Made by a program: the position numbers and the translations under genes. DNA of 55,536 nt from an uncultured Dorea sp. (GTDB taxonomy: Bacteria; Bacillota; Clostridia; Lachnospirales; Lachnospiraceae). Positions 45,573-55,447 of this stretch are shown piece by piece (within the stretch, counting starts at the first letter, position 1; the number at the start of each line of letters is the position of its first letter). The notes beneath the pieces are model-generated. The model ran no database searches, was not told where the DNA came from, and saw only the letters and a list, made by a program, of their open reading frames with translations. The stretch is taken from NCBI GenBank assembly GCA_910578455.1, contig CAJTQA010000020.1, positions 1-55,536 on the forward strand, in the 5' to 3' direction.

Positions 45573-46296
45573 GTTCTGCTCTTCCTTTCTCATCGCACAT
45601 TATCCCGTAACACTCAAGGGCGCGTTTTGTCTGATTCATCTCATCCTCCAGCTGCAAAAGACGCAGCTCGGCGGCGCTGCTCTTCCCCGACGACATAAGC
45701 CGGTGTCTGATGTCCTCCTGTATCCCGCGCTCCCGCAGAAGGAACTTTTTCAGGACAGGATGTTTCATCTCAAGGAGTTTCTTCCCGTAAATGTACTCAT
45801 ACTCTTCATAATATTCCGGCAAGCCCCGGACTGCTTTTATCATGGGGTAGAATTTATGATCCTCCTCCACCATGTCCTCAGCCGTGACCGCCCAGCCATG
45901 CCCTGCCAGGTATTCTCTCACCTTCCACACTTCCGACTGGGGCTGCAGAATACATTCTTTCAATGCTTCCGCCGTCTCCCCCCCTTCTTCCAGTATCCTG
46001 GCTATCAGGCCTCCGCCCATCCCGGCAGCTACCATCACATCGGTTTCTTCCTCCCCAATGTTCTTCAGGCCGTCTGAAAGCCGGAGCTTTATGCTGCCCT
46101 CCAGCCCTTCCTGCACGATATTCATTCTCGCACGCTCAAGAGGACCCTGATTCACATCTGCTGCAACGGCTCCTCTTATTCTTCCATGTTTCATAAGATA
46201 AATCGGAACATATCCATGGTCTGTTCCGATATCTGCGATAAAAGATCCGGCCGTCACAAGAGCCGCAACAGCCGTAAGCCTTTTTGATAGCTCCAT
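45541..46296 (-). CDS. trmK: tRNA (adenine-22-N1)-methyltransferase
   Basis: 251 residues of the TrmK/COG2384 family, which uses SAM to methylate N1 of A22 in the tRNA D-arm region. SAM-site DIGTDHGYVPIYL near 23-35 and the AAGMGGGLIARIL segment are diagnostic. Start chosen at ATG 46296 (MELSKRL), with AGAGGCGG before it; a longer open frame upstream lies inside rpoD. 13 bases after rpoD, and overlaps the Nif3-like gene. Confidence 0.9.
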   Translation of the reverse strand: MELSKRLTAVAALVTAGSFIADIGTDHGYVPIYLMKHGRIRGAVAADVNQGPLERARMNIVQEGLEGSIKLRLSDGLKNIGEEETDVMVAAGMGGGLIARILEEGGETAEALKECILQPQSEVWKVREYLAGHGWAVTAEDMVEEDHKFYPMIKAVRGLPEYYEEYEYIYGKKLLEMKHPVLKKFLLRERGIQEDIRHRLMSSGKSSAAELRLLQLEDEMNQTKRALECYGIMCDEKGRAEHDMQRDNGND

Positions 46297-46309
46297 AAAG
46301 CCGCCTCTC

Positions 46310-47428
46310 TTAATCCAGATAATCCCGCAGTTTCCTGCTGCGGCTGGGATGGCGGAGCTTTCTGAGCGCTTTCGCCTCAATCTGACGGATGCGCTCACGG
46401 GTAACGTCAAACTCTTTTCCTACTTCCTCCAGAGTGCGGGCGCGCCCGTCATTCATGCCGAAACGAAGCCTCAATACCTTCTGCTCCCTGTCCGTCAGCG
46501 TTCCCAGCACGTCGTCCAGCTGCTCTTTAAGAAGAGTCTGGGCTGCCGCCTCTGCCGGCACGGGAACATTGTCATCCTGGATGAAATCCCCAAGATGGCT
46601 GTCCTCTTCCTCCCCGATAGGTGTCTCAAGCGAAACCGGCTCCTGAGAAATCTTTAAGATCTCACGCACCCTGTCCACGGGCATGTCCAACTCTGCCGCA
46701 ATCTCCTCCGGCGTAGGCTCCCGCCCAAGTTCCTGCAATAATTGTCTGGATACCCGAATCAGTTTGTTGATCGTCTCTACCATGTGCACCGGAATCCTGA
46801 TGGTACGCGCCTGGTCCGCGATGGCCCTCGTAATTGCCTGGCGGATCCACCAGGTGGCATATGTGCTGAACTTGAACCCTTTGTGATAGTCAAACTTCTC
46901 GACTGCCTTGATAAGCCCGAGATTCCCTTCCTGAATCAGGTCAAGGAACAGCATCCCGCGTCCTACATAACGTTTCGCGATACTTACCACCAACCTTAAG
47001 TTTGCCTCCGCCAGACGTTTCTTCGCGCTCTCGTCGCCGTCTGCCATCCTCTTTGCCAGATCGATCTCCTCTTCCGCCGTCAGAAGCGGCACTTTCCCGA
47101 TCTCTTTCAGATACATCTTAACGGGGTCTTCAATGCTGATGCCTTCCGGTATGGACAGATCCAGCTTTTCAAGGTCCACATCCATATCGCTTTCTTCGCT
47201 GATGACCATATCTACATCATCTACGTCATCCGTGTCAGCGCCGATACGGAGCACGTCAATATTCTGGCTTTCCAGATATTCATATACCTTTTCCATCTGT
47301 TCAAGGTTTAATTCCATATCTGAAAAAAAGTCGTTAATCTCCTGAAGTTCCAGAATGCTTTTTTTCTTTTTGCCAAGCGCAACTAATTCCTTTAATTTCT
47401 CTTCAAATTTTGTCACGTTCTCTTCCAT
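46310..47428 (-). CDS. rpoD: RNA polymerase primary sigma factor
   Basis: 372-residue group 1 sigma-70 (SigA). Region 1.1-like N-terminus, region 2 with the -10-binding GFKFSTYATWWIRQAITRAI, region 3 and region 4 with the HTH TLEEVGKEFDVTRERIRQIE. Length and the compact region 1 match Firmicute SigA. It lies between dnaG and trmK, the ancient dnaG-rpoD macromolecular synthesis operon order. Consistent with the TTGACA/TATAAT-like promoters seen in this window. Confidence 0.97.
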   Translation of the reverse strand: MEENVTKFEEKLKELVALGKKKKSILELQEINDFFSDMELNLEQMEKVYEYLESQNIDVLRIGADTDDVDDVDMVISEESDMDVDLEKLDLSIPEGISIEDPVKMYLKEIGKVPLLTAEEEIDLAKRMADGDESAKKRLAEANLRLVVSIAKRYVGRGMLFLDLIQEGNLGLIKAVEKFDYHKGFKFSTYATWWIRQAITRAIADQARTIRIPVHMVETINKLIRVSRQLLQELGREPTPEEIAAELDMPVDRVREILKISQEPVSLETPIGEEEDSHLGDFIQDDNVPVPAEAAAQTLLKEQLDDVLGTLTDREQKVLRLRFGMNDGRARTLEEVGKEFDVTRERIRQIEAKALRKLRHPSRSRKLRDYLD

Positions 47429-47467
47429 GCAGTATCCATCCTCTCATTGCTTGATTATATTTTATCC

Positions 47468-49243
47468 TTAATTAACGGAAATATGCAGTTTCTGTAGGTT
47501 CTGAAGATCCCTTTTCGCTTTCATCAGGCGTTCCATCCCTTCCAGATCCGACACTTCCCAGTTCCTTCCTGCCTCTTCGATACTGTGGCTCTTCACCCGC
47601 ACCACCGTCTCTTTCAGCGCTTTCTCCTGCTCCTGAGGTGTAGTCAGCTCCCTGATCTTCGTATGGAACAGGCTGGCAACCTCCCGGTGCTCCCCCTCAT
47701 CCGTAAAATGATTCATGATCTTTGCCGGGTTCACTTCCCCGTTCCCATACTGTTCATAGAGAAGCAATGCCACCGTCCGGTAAAGCCCGTCCGAGAAATC
47801 CTCCGGCACAATATATCTGCTGATCTGGCTGAAGATCCCCTCATCCTCGATAAGCCACGTGAGAAGGATTTTCTGGGATGTCTTAATTCCGTCCTCTTTT
47901 CCCCTCTCCTTTACATTGCCGGATTTTGGCCTTGCCGCCGGCGCCGCCATCCCTGCCTGCACCGCCATCTTCACAACCAGTTTTTTAAGCTCTTCGAATC
48001 CTACCCGATACTCTTTCGCCACTGCCTCAATGTAATAATTGCGCTCGATCTCTTCCTCGAACCCGGCAAGCCTTCTGGCCGTTTCTTTCATAAACTCCGT
48101 CTTTCCTTCCGGGGAACCCATATCGTAATCTCTCCCCAGCACTTCTAAGCTGTACATGAACCCATTGCGCGCTTTCCCTATCCGCTCCTCAAAGGCTTCC
48201 GCTCCTAGATTCTTAATAAATTCATCCGGGTCTTTATAAGGCTCCATCCGGATGATCTTTGCCGTGATGCCCGCCTCCTTCAGAATGGGCATTGCCCTGA
48301 GAGCCGCCCTCGTTCCCGCGTCGTCACTGTCATATGTAAGGTATACTTCATTCACATACCGCTTGATCAGAGAAGCGTGCCCGCCTGTAAAAGCCGTTCC
48401 CAGAGATGCGACGGCATTGTTAAATCCCGCCTGATGAAGGGCTATGACATCCATGTAGCCTTCGCACAGCAGAAAATACGGCTTTCTGGATGTCCTGGCG
48501 CGATTCAGCCCATACAGGTTCCTGCTCTTGTCAAAAATCGGAGTCTCCTGGGAATTCAGGTATTTGGGTTTTCCGTCTCCCATTACTCTGCCTCCGAATC
48601 CGATGACCCGGTTATTTACATCCATGATCGGGAACATCACCCGGTTCCAGAATTTGTCATAAACACCCTGGCGCTCGTCAACTGCGATAAGCCCTGCTTT
48701 TACAAGTATTTCATCCTGATAGCCCTTTTTCTTCAGATATCTGTACAGGTCGTCACTGTATTTATTCGAATACCCGAGGCCAAATGCCCTGATCATGCCG
48801 TCACTGAGCTGCCTGTCCTTTAAGTACTTAAGCCCCGCGGCTCCCTGCGGAGCCTTAAGCTGCGCGTAATAATACTGCGCCGCCAGCTTGTTTACCTCAA
48901 GAAGAACAGACTTTAAATCTGCCCTGGCCTTTGCCTCTTTAGAGTACTCCTCTTTCGGCAGCTCCACACCTGCACGTTCCGCAAGGAACTGCACCGCCTC
49001 CTGAAAAGAATAATTCTCATACTCCATCAGGAACGTGTACACATTGCCTCCTGCTCCGCACCCGAAACAATAGTACATCTGCTTTTGCCTGCTCACCGAA
49101 AACGACGGCGACTTCTCATTATGGAACGGGCACAGGCCAAAATATGAGTTTCCTTTCTTCTGAAGTTTGACATAGCCGGAAATGACATCGACGATGTCAT
49201 TTCGCGCCCTTACTTCTTCAATAATCTCATCCGAATAATACAT
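47468..49243 (-). CDS. dnaG: DNA primase
   Basis: 591 residues. Zinc-binding domain with CPFHNEKSPSF and YYCFGCGAGG (about 39-67), TOPRIM catalytic core (about 255-340, with EGYMDVIALHQAG and the acidic LTYDSDDAG), and a C-terminal helicase-binding domain. It makes RNA primers for lagging-strand synthesis. 39 bases before rpoD. Confidence 0.96.
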   Translation of the reverse strand: MYYSDEIIEEVRARNDIVDVISGYVKLQKKGNSYFGLCPFHNEKSPSFSVSRQKQMYYCFGCGAGGNVYTFLMEYENYSFQEAVQFLAERAGVELPKEEYSKEAKARADLKSVLLEVNKLAAQYYYAQLKAPQGAAGLKYLKDRQLSDGMIRAFGLGYSNKYSDDLYRYLKKKGYQDEILVKAGLIAVDERQGVYDKFWNRVMFPIMDVNNRVIGFGGRVMGDGKPKYLNSQETPIFDKSRNLYGLNRARTSRKPYFLLCEGYMDVIALHQAGFNNAVASLGTAFTGGHASLIKRYVNEVYLTYDSDDAGTRAALRAMPILKEAGITAKIIRMEPYKDPDEFIKNLGAEAFEERIGKARNGFMYSLEVLGRDYDMGSPEGKTEFMKETARRLAGFEEEIERNYYIEAVAKEYRVGFEELKKLVVKMAVQAGMAAPAARPKSGNVKERGKEDGIKTSQKILLTWLIEDEGIFSQISRYIVPEDFSDGLYRTVALLLYEQYGNGEVNPAKIMNHFTDEGEHREVASLFHTKIRELTTPQEQEKALKETVVRVKSHSIEEAGRNWEVSDLEGMERLMKAKRDLQNLQKLHISVN

Positions 49244-49291
49244 GAAAATATCCCCTATATATAGTATTCGACAAAAGTGCTTGATTTCCTT

Positions 49292-50305
49292 TTAAATTTT
49301 CCAGGATTTTGGAACAAAATAATCTTCAAACTTTTTTACTGCATATGTATCCGTCATTCCCGCAATATAATCACATGCCATCTGCTCGGCGTTCACGCCG
49401 CATTCCCCCTGCATGGACCGGTATTCCTGCGGAATCTCCTCCAAATGTTCCGTGTAGAACCAATAAAGGTTCTTTATCATATCGATTGCCTTTTCTTCCT
49501 CGCTCTTGGCCAAGGGATTCAGATAAACATGCTCAAACATAAACATCCTAAGATCCTTCATTGCCTCTTCAACCTCTTTCGACATGCGTATCTTTGGCAT
49601 ATCCATGCTGTTTGTAATCACGTCGTGGATCATCGTATCCAGCCGTTTCCTCGCAGTCTGGCCAAGCACGTTTCGAAATCTCTCCGGGATATCGTCCTCT
49701 GAAAGAATCCCTCCCCTGATCGCATCATCTATGTCGTGGTTCAGATACGCGATCTTGTCGGACAGGCGCACGATCTGCCCCTCCAGTGTAAAAGGGTTAC
49801 CGCTGGATTTGTGGTGCAGTATGCCGTCCACGGCCTCCCATGTGAGGTTCAGCCCCTCTCCACCCTTTTCCAGCCTCTCCACAACCCTCACGCTCTGGAT
49901 ATTATGCTGAAACCCATACGGGTTCACCTCGTTAAGCGCCCTCTCTCCCGCATGGCCGAAAGGCGTATGCCCCAGGTCATGGCCAAGGGCGATCGCCTCT
50001 GTCAAATCTTCATTTAAGCGCAGCGCCTTGGCAATCGTCCGGGCATTTTGGGATACTTCGAGAGTGTGCGTAAGCCGTGTCCGGTAGTGGTCCCCATTCG
50101 GAAGGAGAAACACCTGGGTCTTTTGTTTCAAGCGGCGGAACGCCTTGCAGTGCAGTATCCTGTCTCTGTCTCTCTGGAATACAGGACGGATGTCGCACTG
50201 CGGCTCCTGTCTCTTTCTTCCCCTGGAGTCACAGCTTTTCATCGCATACCGGCTCAGATACTCTGTCTCACGCTTTTCAAGCTGTTCCCTGATCGTCATA
50301 TCCAT
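49292..50305 (-). CDS. dgt: Deoxyguanosinetriphosphate triphosphohydrolase
   Basis: About 337 residues of the HD superfamily; cleaves dGTP (and perhaps other dNTPs) to the nucleoside and triphosphate. The HD signature is complete: RLTHTLEVSQNARTIA, then ALGHDLGHTPFGHAGE, and SDKIAYLNHDIDDA for the later metal ligand. ATG 50305 overlaps the stop of the upstream gene (TGATG); a second Met two codons later has better SD spacing. dgt next to dnaG is the usual Clostridia order. Confidence 0.92.
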   Translation of the reverse strand: MDMTIREQLEKRETEYLSRYAMKSCDSRGRKRQEPQCDIRPVFQRDRDRILHCKAFRRLKQKTQVFLLPNGDHYRTRLTHTLEVSQNARTIAKALRLNEDLTEAIALGHDLGHTPFGHAGERALNEVNPYGFQHNIQSVRVVERLEKGGEGLNLTWEAVDGILHHKSSGNPFTLEGQIVRLSDKIAYLNHDIDDAIRGGILSEDDIPERFRNVLGQTARKRLDTMIHDVITNSMDMPKIRMSKEVEEAMKDLRMFMFEHVYLNPLAKSEEEKAIDMIKNLYWFYTEHLEEIPQEYRSMQGECGVNAEQMACDYIAGMTDTYAVKKFEDYFVPKSWKI

Positions 50306-51822
50306 CAATCCTTCTTTAGCCGCTCCTCAATAGTTTTCACTACCGTCTCAAGCACCTTGATCCTTGCGTAATATTTGCTGTTTCCCTCTACGACTACCCA
50401 GGGCGCATAAGGTGTTGACGTGCGGATCAGCATCTCGTTTACCGCCTCTTCATACTGATCCCACTTCTCCCGGTTCCTCCAGTCCTCATCTGTAATCTTC
50501 CACTGTTTCTCAGGATTCTCCTGCCTTGCCTTAAATCTCCGCTCCTGCTCGTCCTTGTCAATCTGCATCCAGAACTTTAAGACGACGGCCCCTGCGTCCG
50601 CCAGGTCTCTCTCCATGCTGTTGATCTCTTTGTACGCCCTCTTCCACTCCTGCTCCGTGCAGAATCCTTCGATGCGCTCTACCATGACGCGCCCATACCA
50701 GGTCCTGTCAAAGATCGTCACATGTCCTGCTTTCGGCATATCTGTCCAGAACCGCCACAAGTAATGGTGCTGGCGCTCTATATCGTTGGGCGATGCCGTC
50801 GGATGCACCACATATCCCCTGGGATCCATCTTCTCGGTCAGACGCTTGATGGCGCCGCCCTTTCCTCCGGCATCCCAGCCCTCAAACCCAAGGACGACCG
50901 GAATCCTCCTGCGGTAAAGCTCCCCGTGAAGCTTTTCCATCTTTTTCTGCAGCCTGCCGAGCCGTTCTTTATATTCTTCTTTCGTATAGGACAGGCTAAG
51001 GTCCGCTTTCGAAAGGATCGACTCGCCCATCCTCCTGTCATCCATGTCTCCTGCCCGTTTTGGGAAAACCGATGCATCCCCGCCATCTTCCGCCGCTTTT
51101 CGCTGCGCCCTGGCCGTTTTCACCTTTTCCTTAAGAGACTTTGCCACGATAGAATATATCTTTGCAGCGGCAAACCTCTTATCTACTGCTTCCACTACGT
51201 TCCACGGAGCGTATTCCGTATCTGTGCGGAGAAGCATCTCATCGTTGATAGACTGATATCTTTCGAACTCCTTATTGCGTTTTAAGTCGTCCTTACCCAC
51301 ACGCCATGCCGTCTCTTTGGATTCTTTCAGTTTCTTAAAACGTTTCTTCTGCTCCTTTTTATCAATGGTCAGGAATATTTTGATAAGAGCCATGCCGTCC
51401 GATGTAATCTGCTCCTCAAACGCGCAAATCGACTCGTATGCTTTTGCAAGCTCTCCTTTCTTCGTCTTCCCGTCAAAACGGTCAATCAGCACTTTCCTGT
51501 ACCAGCTGCTGTCATAGATGGCAATGCGCCCTTTCGGGGGCATCTTCGTCCAGAACCGCCACAGAAACGGGTGCATCTTTTCTTCTTCCGTCTCCGTCTT
51601 CACCGCATGCACCTCAAAGCCTCTCGGGTCAAGCGCCTTGATAAGCTCGCTTATCTGCACTCCCTTTCCCGCAGCGTCGTATCCCTCAAACGCTATCATA
51701 ATCGGAATGCCAAGCTCCTTGCACTCCCTCTGGAGCATGGAAACCTCCGGCATCAGTTTCTGCATCTTCTCCCTGTACTCATCTTTCCCCATCGTCTTTG
51801 TCAAGTCAAGCTGCTCTAACAT
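50305..51822 (-). CDS. Polyphosphate:AMP phosphotransferase (tandem PPK2)
   Basis: 505 residues consisting of two PPK2 domains in tandem, as in class II PAP enzymes that make ADP from AMP and polyphosphate. Walker A-like motifs are GYDAAGKG near residue 47 and GWDAGGKG near 314; lid-type motifs FDRTWYGRVMVERIEGF and YDSSWYRKVLIDRFDG match. In the tandem enzymes the C-terminal copy is the active one. Start ATG 51822 with AAGGAGG upstream and a TATAAT -10 at 51875-51880 without a convincing -35. First gene of the dgt-dnaG-rpoD-trmK unit. Confidence 0.88.
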   Translation of the reverse strand: MLEQLDLTKTMGKDEYREKMQKLMPEVSMLQRECKELGIPIMIAFEGYDAAGKGVQISELIKALDPRGFEVHAVKTETEEEKMHPFLWRFWTKMPPKGRIAIYDSSWYRKVLIDRFDGKTKKGELAKAYESICAFEEQITSDGMALIKIFLTIDKKEQKKRFKKLKESKETAWRVGKDDLKRNKEFERYQSINDEMLLRTDTEYAPWNVVEAVDKRFAAAKIYSIVAKSLKEKVKTARAQRKAAEDGGDASVFPKRAGDMDDRRMGESILSKADLSLSYTKEEYKERLGRLQKKMEKLHGELYRRRIPVVLGFEGWDAGGKGGAIKRLTEKMDPRGYVVHPTASPNDIERQHHYLWRFWTDMPKAGHVTIFDRTWYGRVMVERIEGFCTEQEWKRAYKEINSMERDLADAGAVVLKFWMQIDKDEQERRFKARQENPEKQWKITDEDWRNREKWDQYEEAVNEMLIRTSTPYAPWVVVEGNSKYYARIKVLETVVKTIEERLKKD

Positions 51823-51981
51823 CCTATTCCCTCCTTAGCTGTAGCATATGGAATATCCCGTGTAACTGATATTTATTATACACTAAAGCGCCAGTAAATA
51901 CATATATTTTTCAAAATATACTGTCACTTTTTATCAAGTTGTGCTATTGTGTGGTTAGATATGTTCACAGGAGGTTTTTTT

Positions 51982-53349
51982 ATGTCGGCAAGAATTTCAG
52001 ATAAAAATGACATTACAGACGGCATCATATGGAAACAGCTTTTAATCTTCTTTTTCCCGATTGTAATCGGCACTCTGTTCCAGCAATTATACAATACCGT
52101 GGATGCGGTAATCGTAGGACGTTTCGTCGGAAAAGCGGCACTGGCAAGCGTAGGCGGCTCTGCCGCCGTGCTTACTTACCAGGTCGTCATGTTCTTCACG
52201 AGCCTTGCAAACGGCGCGGCAGTTATTATCTCGCAGTTTTTCGGCGCAAAAAATGAGCGCAGGCTCCATGATGCGCTCCACACGGCCGCCGCATTTTCCA
52301 TTATCGCAAGCATCCTTATCTCCATCGCAGGATACATAGCCACCCCCGCCCTTCTATCCGTCATGAAGACCCCCGCGGACATTATGGCGGACTCCGTCGC
52401 CTATCTGCGGATATATTTTCTCGGCATCACCGCCACCCTCATCTACAATATGGGATCCGGCATCATGCGGGCGGTGGGAGACTCCAGGCGGCCGCTCTAC
52501 TACCTGATCGTCTGCTGCGTCCTGAATATAGCATTAGACATCATCCTGGTCGTATTTTTTAAGCTTGGGATCGTGGGAGCTGCCGTCGCCACTATCATCT
52601 CCCAGGCGGTCAGCGCCGTTCTTGTCGTCAGGGCGCTCATGACTTCCTACGATATGATACGGCTGGTTCCGAAGGATATCCGGATTGATCTTCCCCTTTT
52701 AAAGTCGGAACTTCGGATTGGGTTCCCGGGGGGCGTCCAGTCCTGCATGTACGGGCTGACCAACATCATCATACAGACATCTATCAACCAGTTCGGAACA
52801 GATACTGCCGCGGCATGGGCTGCCTTTGGGAAAGTAGACTCTATTTTCTGGGCAGTCAGCGGCGCTTTCGGCATCTCCATCACCACTTTCTCCGGACAGA
52901 ACTATGGTGCGGGAAAGCTCGAAAGGGTCTACAAAAGCGTGCGTACTTCCCTTGCTATGTCGCTTGCGCTGTGCGGTTCCATCATCATCGGCCTTTTGCT
53001 GCTTGCCCGCCCGCTGCTTTCCCTTTTCACGTCCGATGAGGCGGTTATAAGCATCGGCGCTTACATGATGTTAAATATTGTGCCAAGCTACGCCATCTTT
53101 ATCTTTGTGGAAATTTTCACTGGGGCGCTGAGAGGAATCGGAGACGTTATGATACCTACGCTCATTACCTTAGGCGGCGTTTGCCTGGTAAGGCTGCCCT
53201 GGATATTGATCGTCACGCCTATCCGCAAAGAACTGTTTACCATACTGGTAAGCTACCCTATCGCATGGGCTGCTACAGCGCTCCTGCTTATCCCGTATTA
53301 TTTTTACAGGAAGAAAAAGCTAAACGCAAAGTGGAATCTCTCTCCCTGA
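51982..53349 (+). CDS. MATE-family efflux transporter
   Basis: 455 residues with twelve predicted hydrophobic segments and the NorM/DinF-type signatures (LFQQLYNTVDAVIVGRFVGKAAL near the start; GSGIMRAVGDSRRPLYY in the middle). It exports drugs or metabolites using a Na+ or H+ gradient. ATG 51982 has a perfect AGGAGG eight bases upstream. Transcribed divergently from the polyphosphate phosphotransferase and convergent with the YolD-like gene, five bases away; no terminator hairpin lies between them. Substrate unknown. Confidence 0.92.
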   Translation: MSARISDKNDITDGIIWKQLLIFFFPIVIGTLFQQLYNTVDAVIVGRFVGKAALASVGGSAAVLTYQVVMFFTSLANGAAVIISQFFGAKNERRLHDALHTAAAFSIIASILISIAGYIATPALLSVMKTPADIMADSVAYLRIYFLGITATLIYNMGSGIMRAVGDSRRPLYYLIVCCVLNIALDIILVVFFKLGIVGAAVATIISQAVSAVLVVRALMTSYDMIRLVPKDIRIDLPLLKSELRIGFPGGVQSCMYGLTNIIIQTSINQFGTDTAAAWAAFGKVDSIFWAVSGAFGISITTFSGQNYGAGKLERVYKSVRTSLAMSLALCGSIIIGLLLLARPLLSLFTSDEAVISIGAYMMLNIVPSYAIFIFVEIFTGALRGIGDVMIPTLITLGGVCLVRLPWILIVTPIRKELFTILVSYPIAWAATALLLIPYYFYRKKKLNAKWNLSP

Positions 53350-53354
53350 TCCCA

Positions 53355-53549
53355 TCACTCTGATTCTATCTTTTCTTCCGTTCTCCGTGCGATCTCCCTC
53401 ACCGCCTCCTTATGCCCGGTCAGCGCGGAAAACGGCGCAAACTGCGCCGCCCTGTCCTGAACCGGCATATGGGGGTGTGTATTTGACACATGACGGGGAA
53501 GGCCTATGATATCGTCATACCTGTGCCTGTCTTTCTGATTCTTTTTCAT
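53355..53549 (-). CDS. YolD-like small protein
   Basis: 64 residues from ATG 53549 (AAGGAGA eight bases upstream). It contains YDDIIGLPRHVSNTHPHMP and DRAAQFAPFSALTGHKEA, the core of the YolD-like family, which is found with Y-family polymerases of the UvrX/YqjW type in Firmicutes. It follows the polymerase gene by 13 bases, so the pair is co-expressed. Role is not known in detail, but the pairing suggests a part in UV or damage-induced mutagenesis. A longer start from 53582 lies inside the polymerase gene. Confidence 0.8.
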   Translation of the reverse strand: MKKNQKDRHRYDDIIGLPRHVSNTHPHMPVQDRAAQFAPFSALTGHKEAVREIARRTEEKIESE

Positions 53550-53562
53550 TCCCGTTCTCTCC

Positions 53563-55092
53563 TTATGCCTTGTGCCCGCCAATCTGACGGTTTCTGTCCA
53601 TGGCGGTTGCTCCTTCCAGCAGATTCGTTCCCTTTAATATCGCATTTTTTCCATGCCTTTTTTTAATATCCAGCACTGCCTCCTGCAATCTCCTCTCCTT
53701 TCGGAGCTTTTCCTTCTGTGCCTCTCTCTCATTCTGCAGAGCCGCGTAATCTGTAAATAAGTCAAGCTGCTCAAAGACAGCCTCTTCCTTCACAGAATCC
53801 TCATCCACTACCCGGCCTGCCCCGATGGTAATCCTCCTGACAAGCAGCTTTTCATTAATGATCCTGCCGTACAGCCTCATGGCTGCATCCACGATCAGTT
53901 TCGCAGAGGATGTCTGCCTCCCCAGATTCTCCGTCCCGTGTGCATGTTTCGGAACCATCCTCCCGTAGCGGTCTGATGTGACTTCCCCTTTATAGGCCGC
54001 CCTCGTCTCCGGGTCGGAAAGGTTCTCCCTGTCATACCCGATGGTGAGTACGACCTGGTCTGTCACCATACGCTTATCCACCAGCTCAAGCGAGAGCATC
54101 TCTGCCATCTCCCGGACTACCACCGCCGCTTTTGACGCGGAATATGGGCAGTGCAGCACCTGCCCGGAGCACAAGCTGCTGACTTCCGGCCTGTATGCTT
54201 TCACATCAGCCATAGTGCATGGTTCCCACCCCCAGGCATGGTCGATCAGAAGCTCTGCGTTCACCCCGAACAATTTGTAAAGCAAATCCTCATTATAATA
54301 TTCATCCGGCTTTCCAAGCGAGCATCTTGCCACATCCCCCATAGTAAACATGCCATGTTCTGCAAGTTTTCTCGCATATCCGCCGCCCACTCTCCAGAAG
54401 TCCGTGATCGGCTCGTGCGCCCAAAGGATCCTCCGGTAGCTCATCTCATTCAATCCAGCGATACGCACCCCGTTCTTGTCAGGCGGGATATGTTTTGCCA
54501 CAATGTCCATCGCCACCTTGCACAGATACAGGTTCGTCCCGATGCCAGCCGTAGCGGTAATCCCCGTGGCGTCATGGATATCCTGCATAATCTTCGCTGC
54601 CAGGCCGCGGGCCGACATCCGGTACAGATCCAGGTAATGGGTGACATCCATCATAATCTCATCAATGGAATATACATGGCAGTCCTCCGGCGCCACATAT
54701 TTTAAATAAATCTCATATATTTTCGTACTGTATTCAATGTAGTGCGCCATCCTCGGCGGAGCAACAATGTAATCTACGGCCTTCTCAGGCGAATCTTCAA
54801 GCTCTTCTGCATCACAGGACGAGCCTTCAAGGCTGCGTTTCGGAGCCTCTCTCCGGCGTTTTGCATTAACCTCCCTTACCCGCTGCACCACTTCAAAAAG
54901 CCTTGCACGCCCTGATATCCCATACGCCTTTAAGGACGGCGATACGGCAAGGCAGATTGTCTTTTCGGTGCGGCTTAAGTCCGCAACTACCAGGTTTGTC
55001 GTCAGGGGATTCAATCCCCTTTCCACGCACTCCACAGAAGCGTAAAACGATTTCAGGTCAATCGCAATGTATGTATGGTTGTCCGTTCCCAT
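53563..55092 (-). CDS. Y-family DNA polymerase (UvrX/YqjW type)
   Basis: 509 residues. Palm with IAIDLKSFYASVECVERG (catalytic Asp in AIDLKS) and the second acidic pair in YSIDEIMMDVT; then the thumb with TGITATAGIGTNLYLCKVAMDI, and a little-finger and C-terminal tail. It is an error-prone translesion polymerase of the ImpB/MucB/SamB/DinB group. Relative to DinB it has an insertion near residues 90-115. ATG 55092 follows GGGGAGG by five bases. No GAAC-N4-GTTC LexA box was found in the 150 bases upstream. A TATACT at 55117-55122 is a possible -10. Confidence 0.88.
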   Translation of the reverse strand: MGTDNHTYIAIDLKSFYASVECVERGLNPLTTNLVVADLSRTEKTICLAVSPSLKAYGISGRARLFEVVQRVREVNAKRRREAPKRSLEGSSCDAEELEDSPEKAVDYIVAPPRMAHYIEYSTKIYEIYLKYVAPEDCHVYSIDEIMMDVTHYLDLYRMSARGLAAKIMQDIHDATGITATAGIGTNLYLCKVAMDIVAKHIPPDKNGVRIAGLNEMSYRRILWAHEPITDFWRVGGGYARKLAEHGMFTMGDVARCSLGKPDEYYNEDLLYKLFGVNAELLIDHAWGWEPCTMADVKAYRPEVSSLCSGQVLHCPYSASKAAVVVREMAEMLSLELVDKRMVTDQVVLTIGYDRENLSDPETRAAYKGEVTSDRYGRMVPKHAHGTENLGRQTSSAKLIVDAAMRLYGRIINEKLLVRRITIGAGRVVDEDSVKEEAVFEQLDLFTDYAALQNEREAQKEKLRKERRLQEAVLDIKKRHGKNAILKGTNLLEGATAMDRNRQIGGHKA

Positions 55093-55275
55093 GATAGCCT
55101 CCCCCTTATTCAAAAGAGTATATTAAAAACTTCATAGCCTTATTTTAAAGGTATCTTGTGTTTTAGTCTACCCTCACCGGGCAATTTTATCCGTCAGCTT
55201 TCATCCGCGGATAAGTATCTCACAGCACATTCTCTGCGTCATCCGTCATTTAGTATTTTGCGGTCAATATTGGCT

Positions 55276-55303
55276 TTGCGAGTTTTATGCTATATTGTAT
55301 AAA
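55276..55303 (+). promoter_or_regulatory. Possible promoter before an XRE remnant
   Basis: TTGCGA (55276-55281) and TATAAA (55298-55303) with a 16-nt spacer, followed about 22 bases later by the XRE-like fragment. Fair match to the vegetative consensus; no known downstream product in the window. The remainder of 55114-55275 shows no gene or repeat that I can support. Confidence 0.35.
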
Positions 55304-55324
55304 TATCAATAGTTAGTGATAAAT

Positions 55325-55447
55325 TGAAGGATAGAATCAAAGATGTCAGAAAATACTTCCGTCTTGCACAAACTGAGATCACATACATCCTAATTATCAA
55401 ATACAGTAGTGCACAAGGCGAAAGAGCCTTCCCATACTCCTTATAAA
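55325..55447 (+). pseudogene. Fragment of an XRE-type regulator
   Basis: From a TTG, 40 codons read KDRIKDVRKYFRLAQTEI, which closely resembles the first helices of phage or plasmid XRE repressors (pattern ERIKELRKxLxLTQTEF), then lose the pattern and stop. There is no SD, and the helix-turn-helix is incomplete, so it is most likely the decayed start of a repressor gene, perhaps a relic of a mobile element next to the polymerase. The final bases to 55536 are AT-rich and hold nothing else recognised. Confidence 0.35.

Noticed and set aside
55352..55402. 16-codon ORF starting at an ATG inside the XRE-like fragment
   Set aside because: Too short, with a poorly spaced SD; the overlapping frame with HTH-like residues explains the stretch better.
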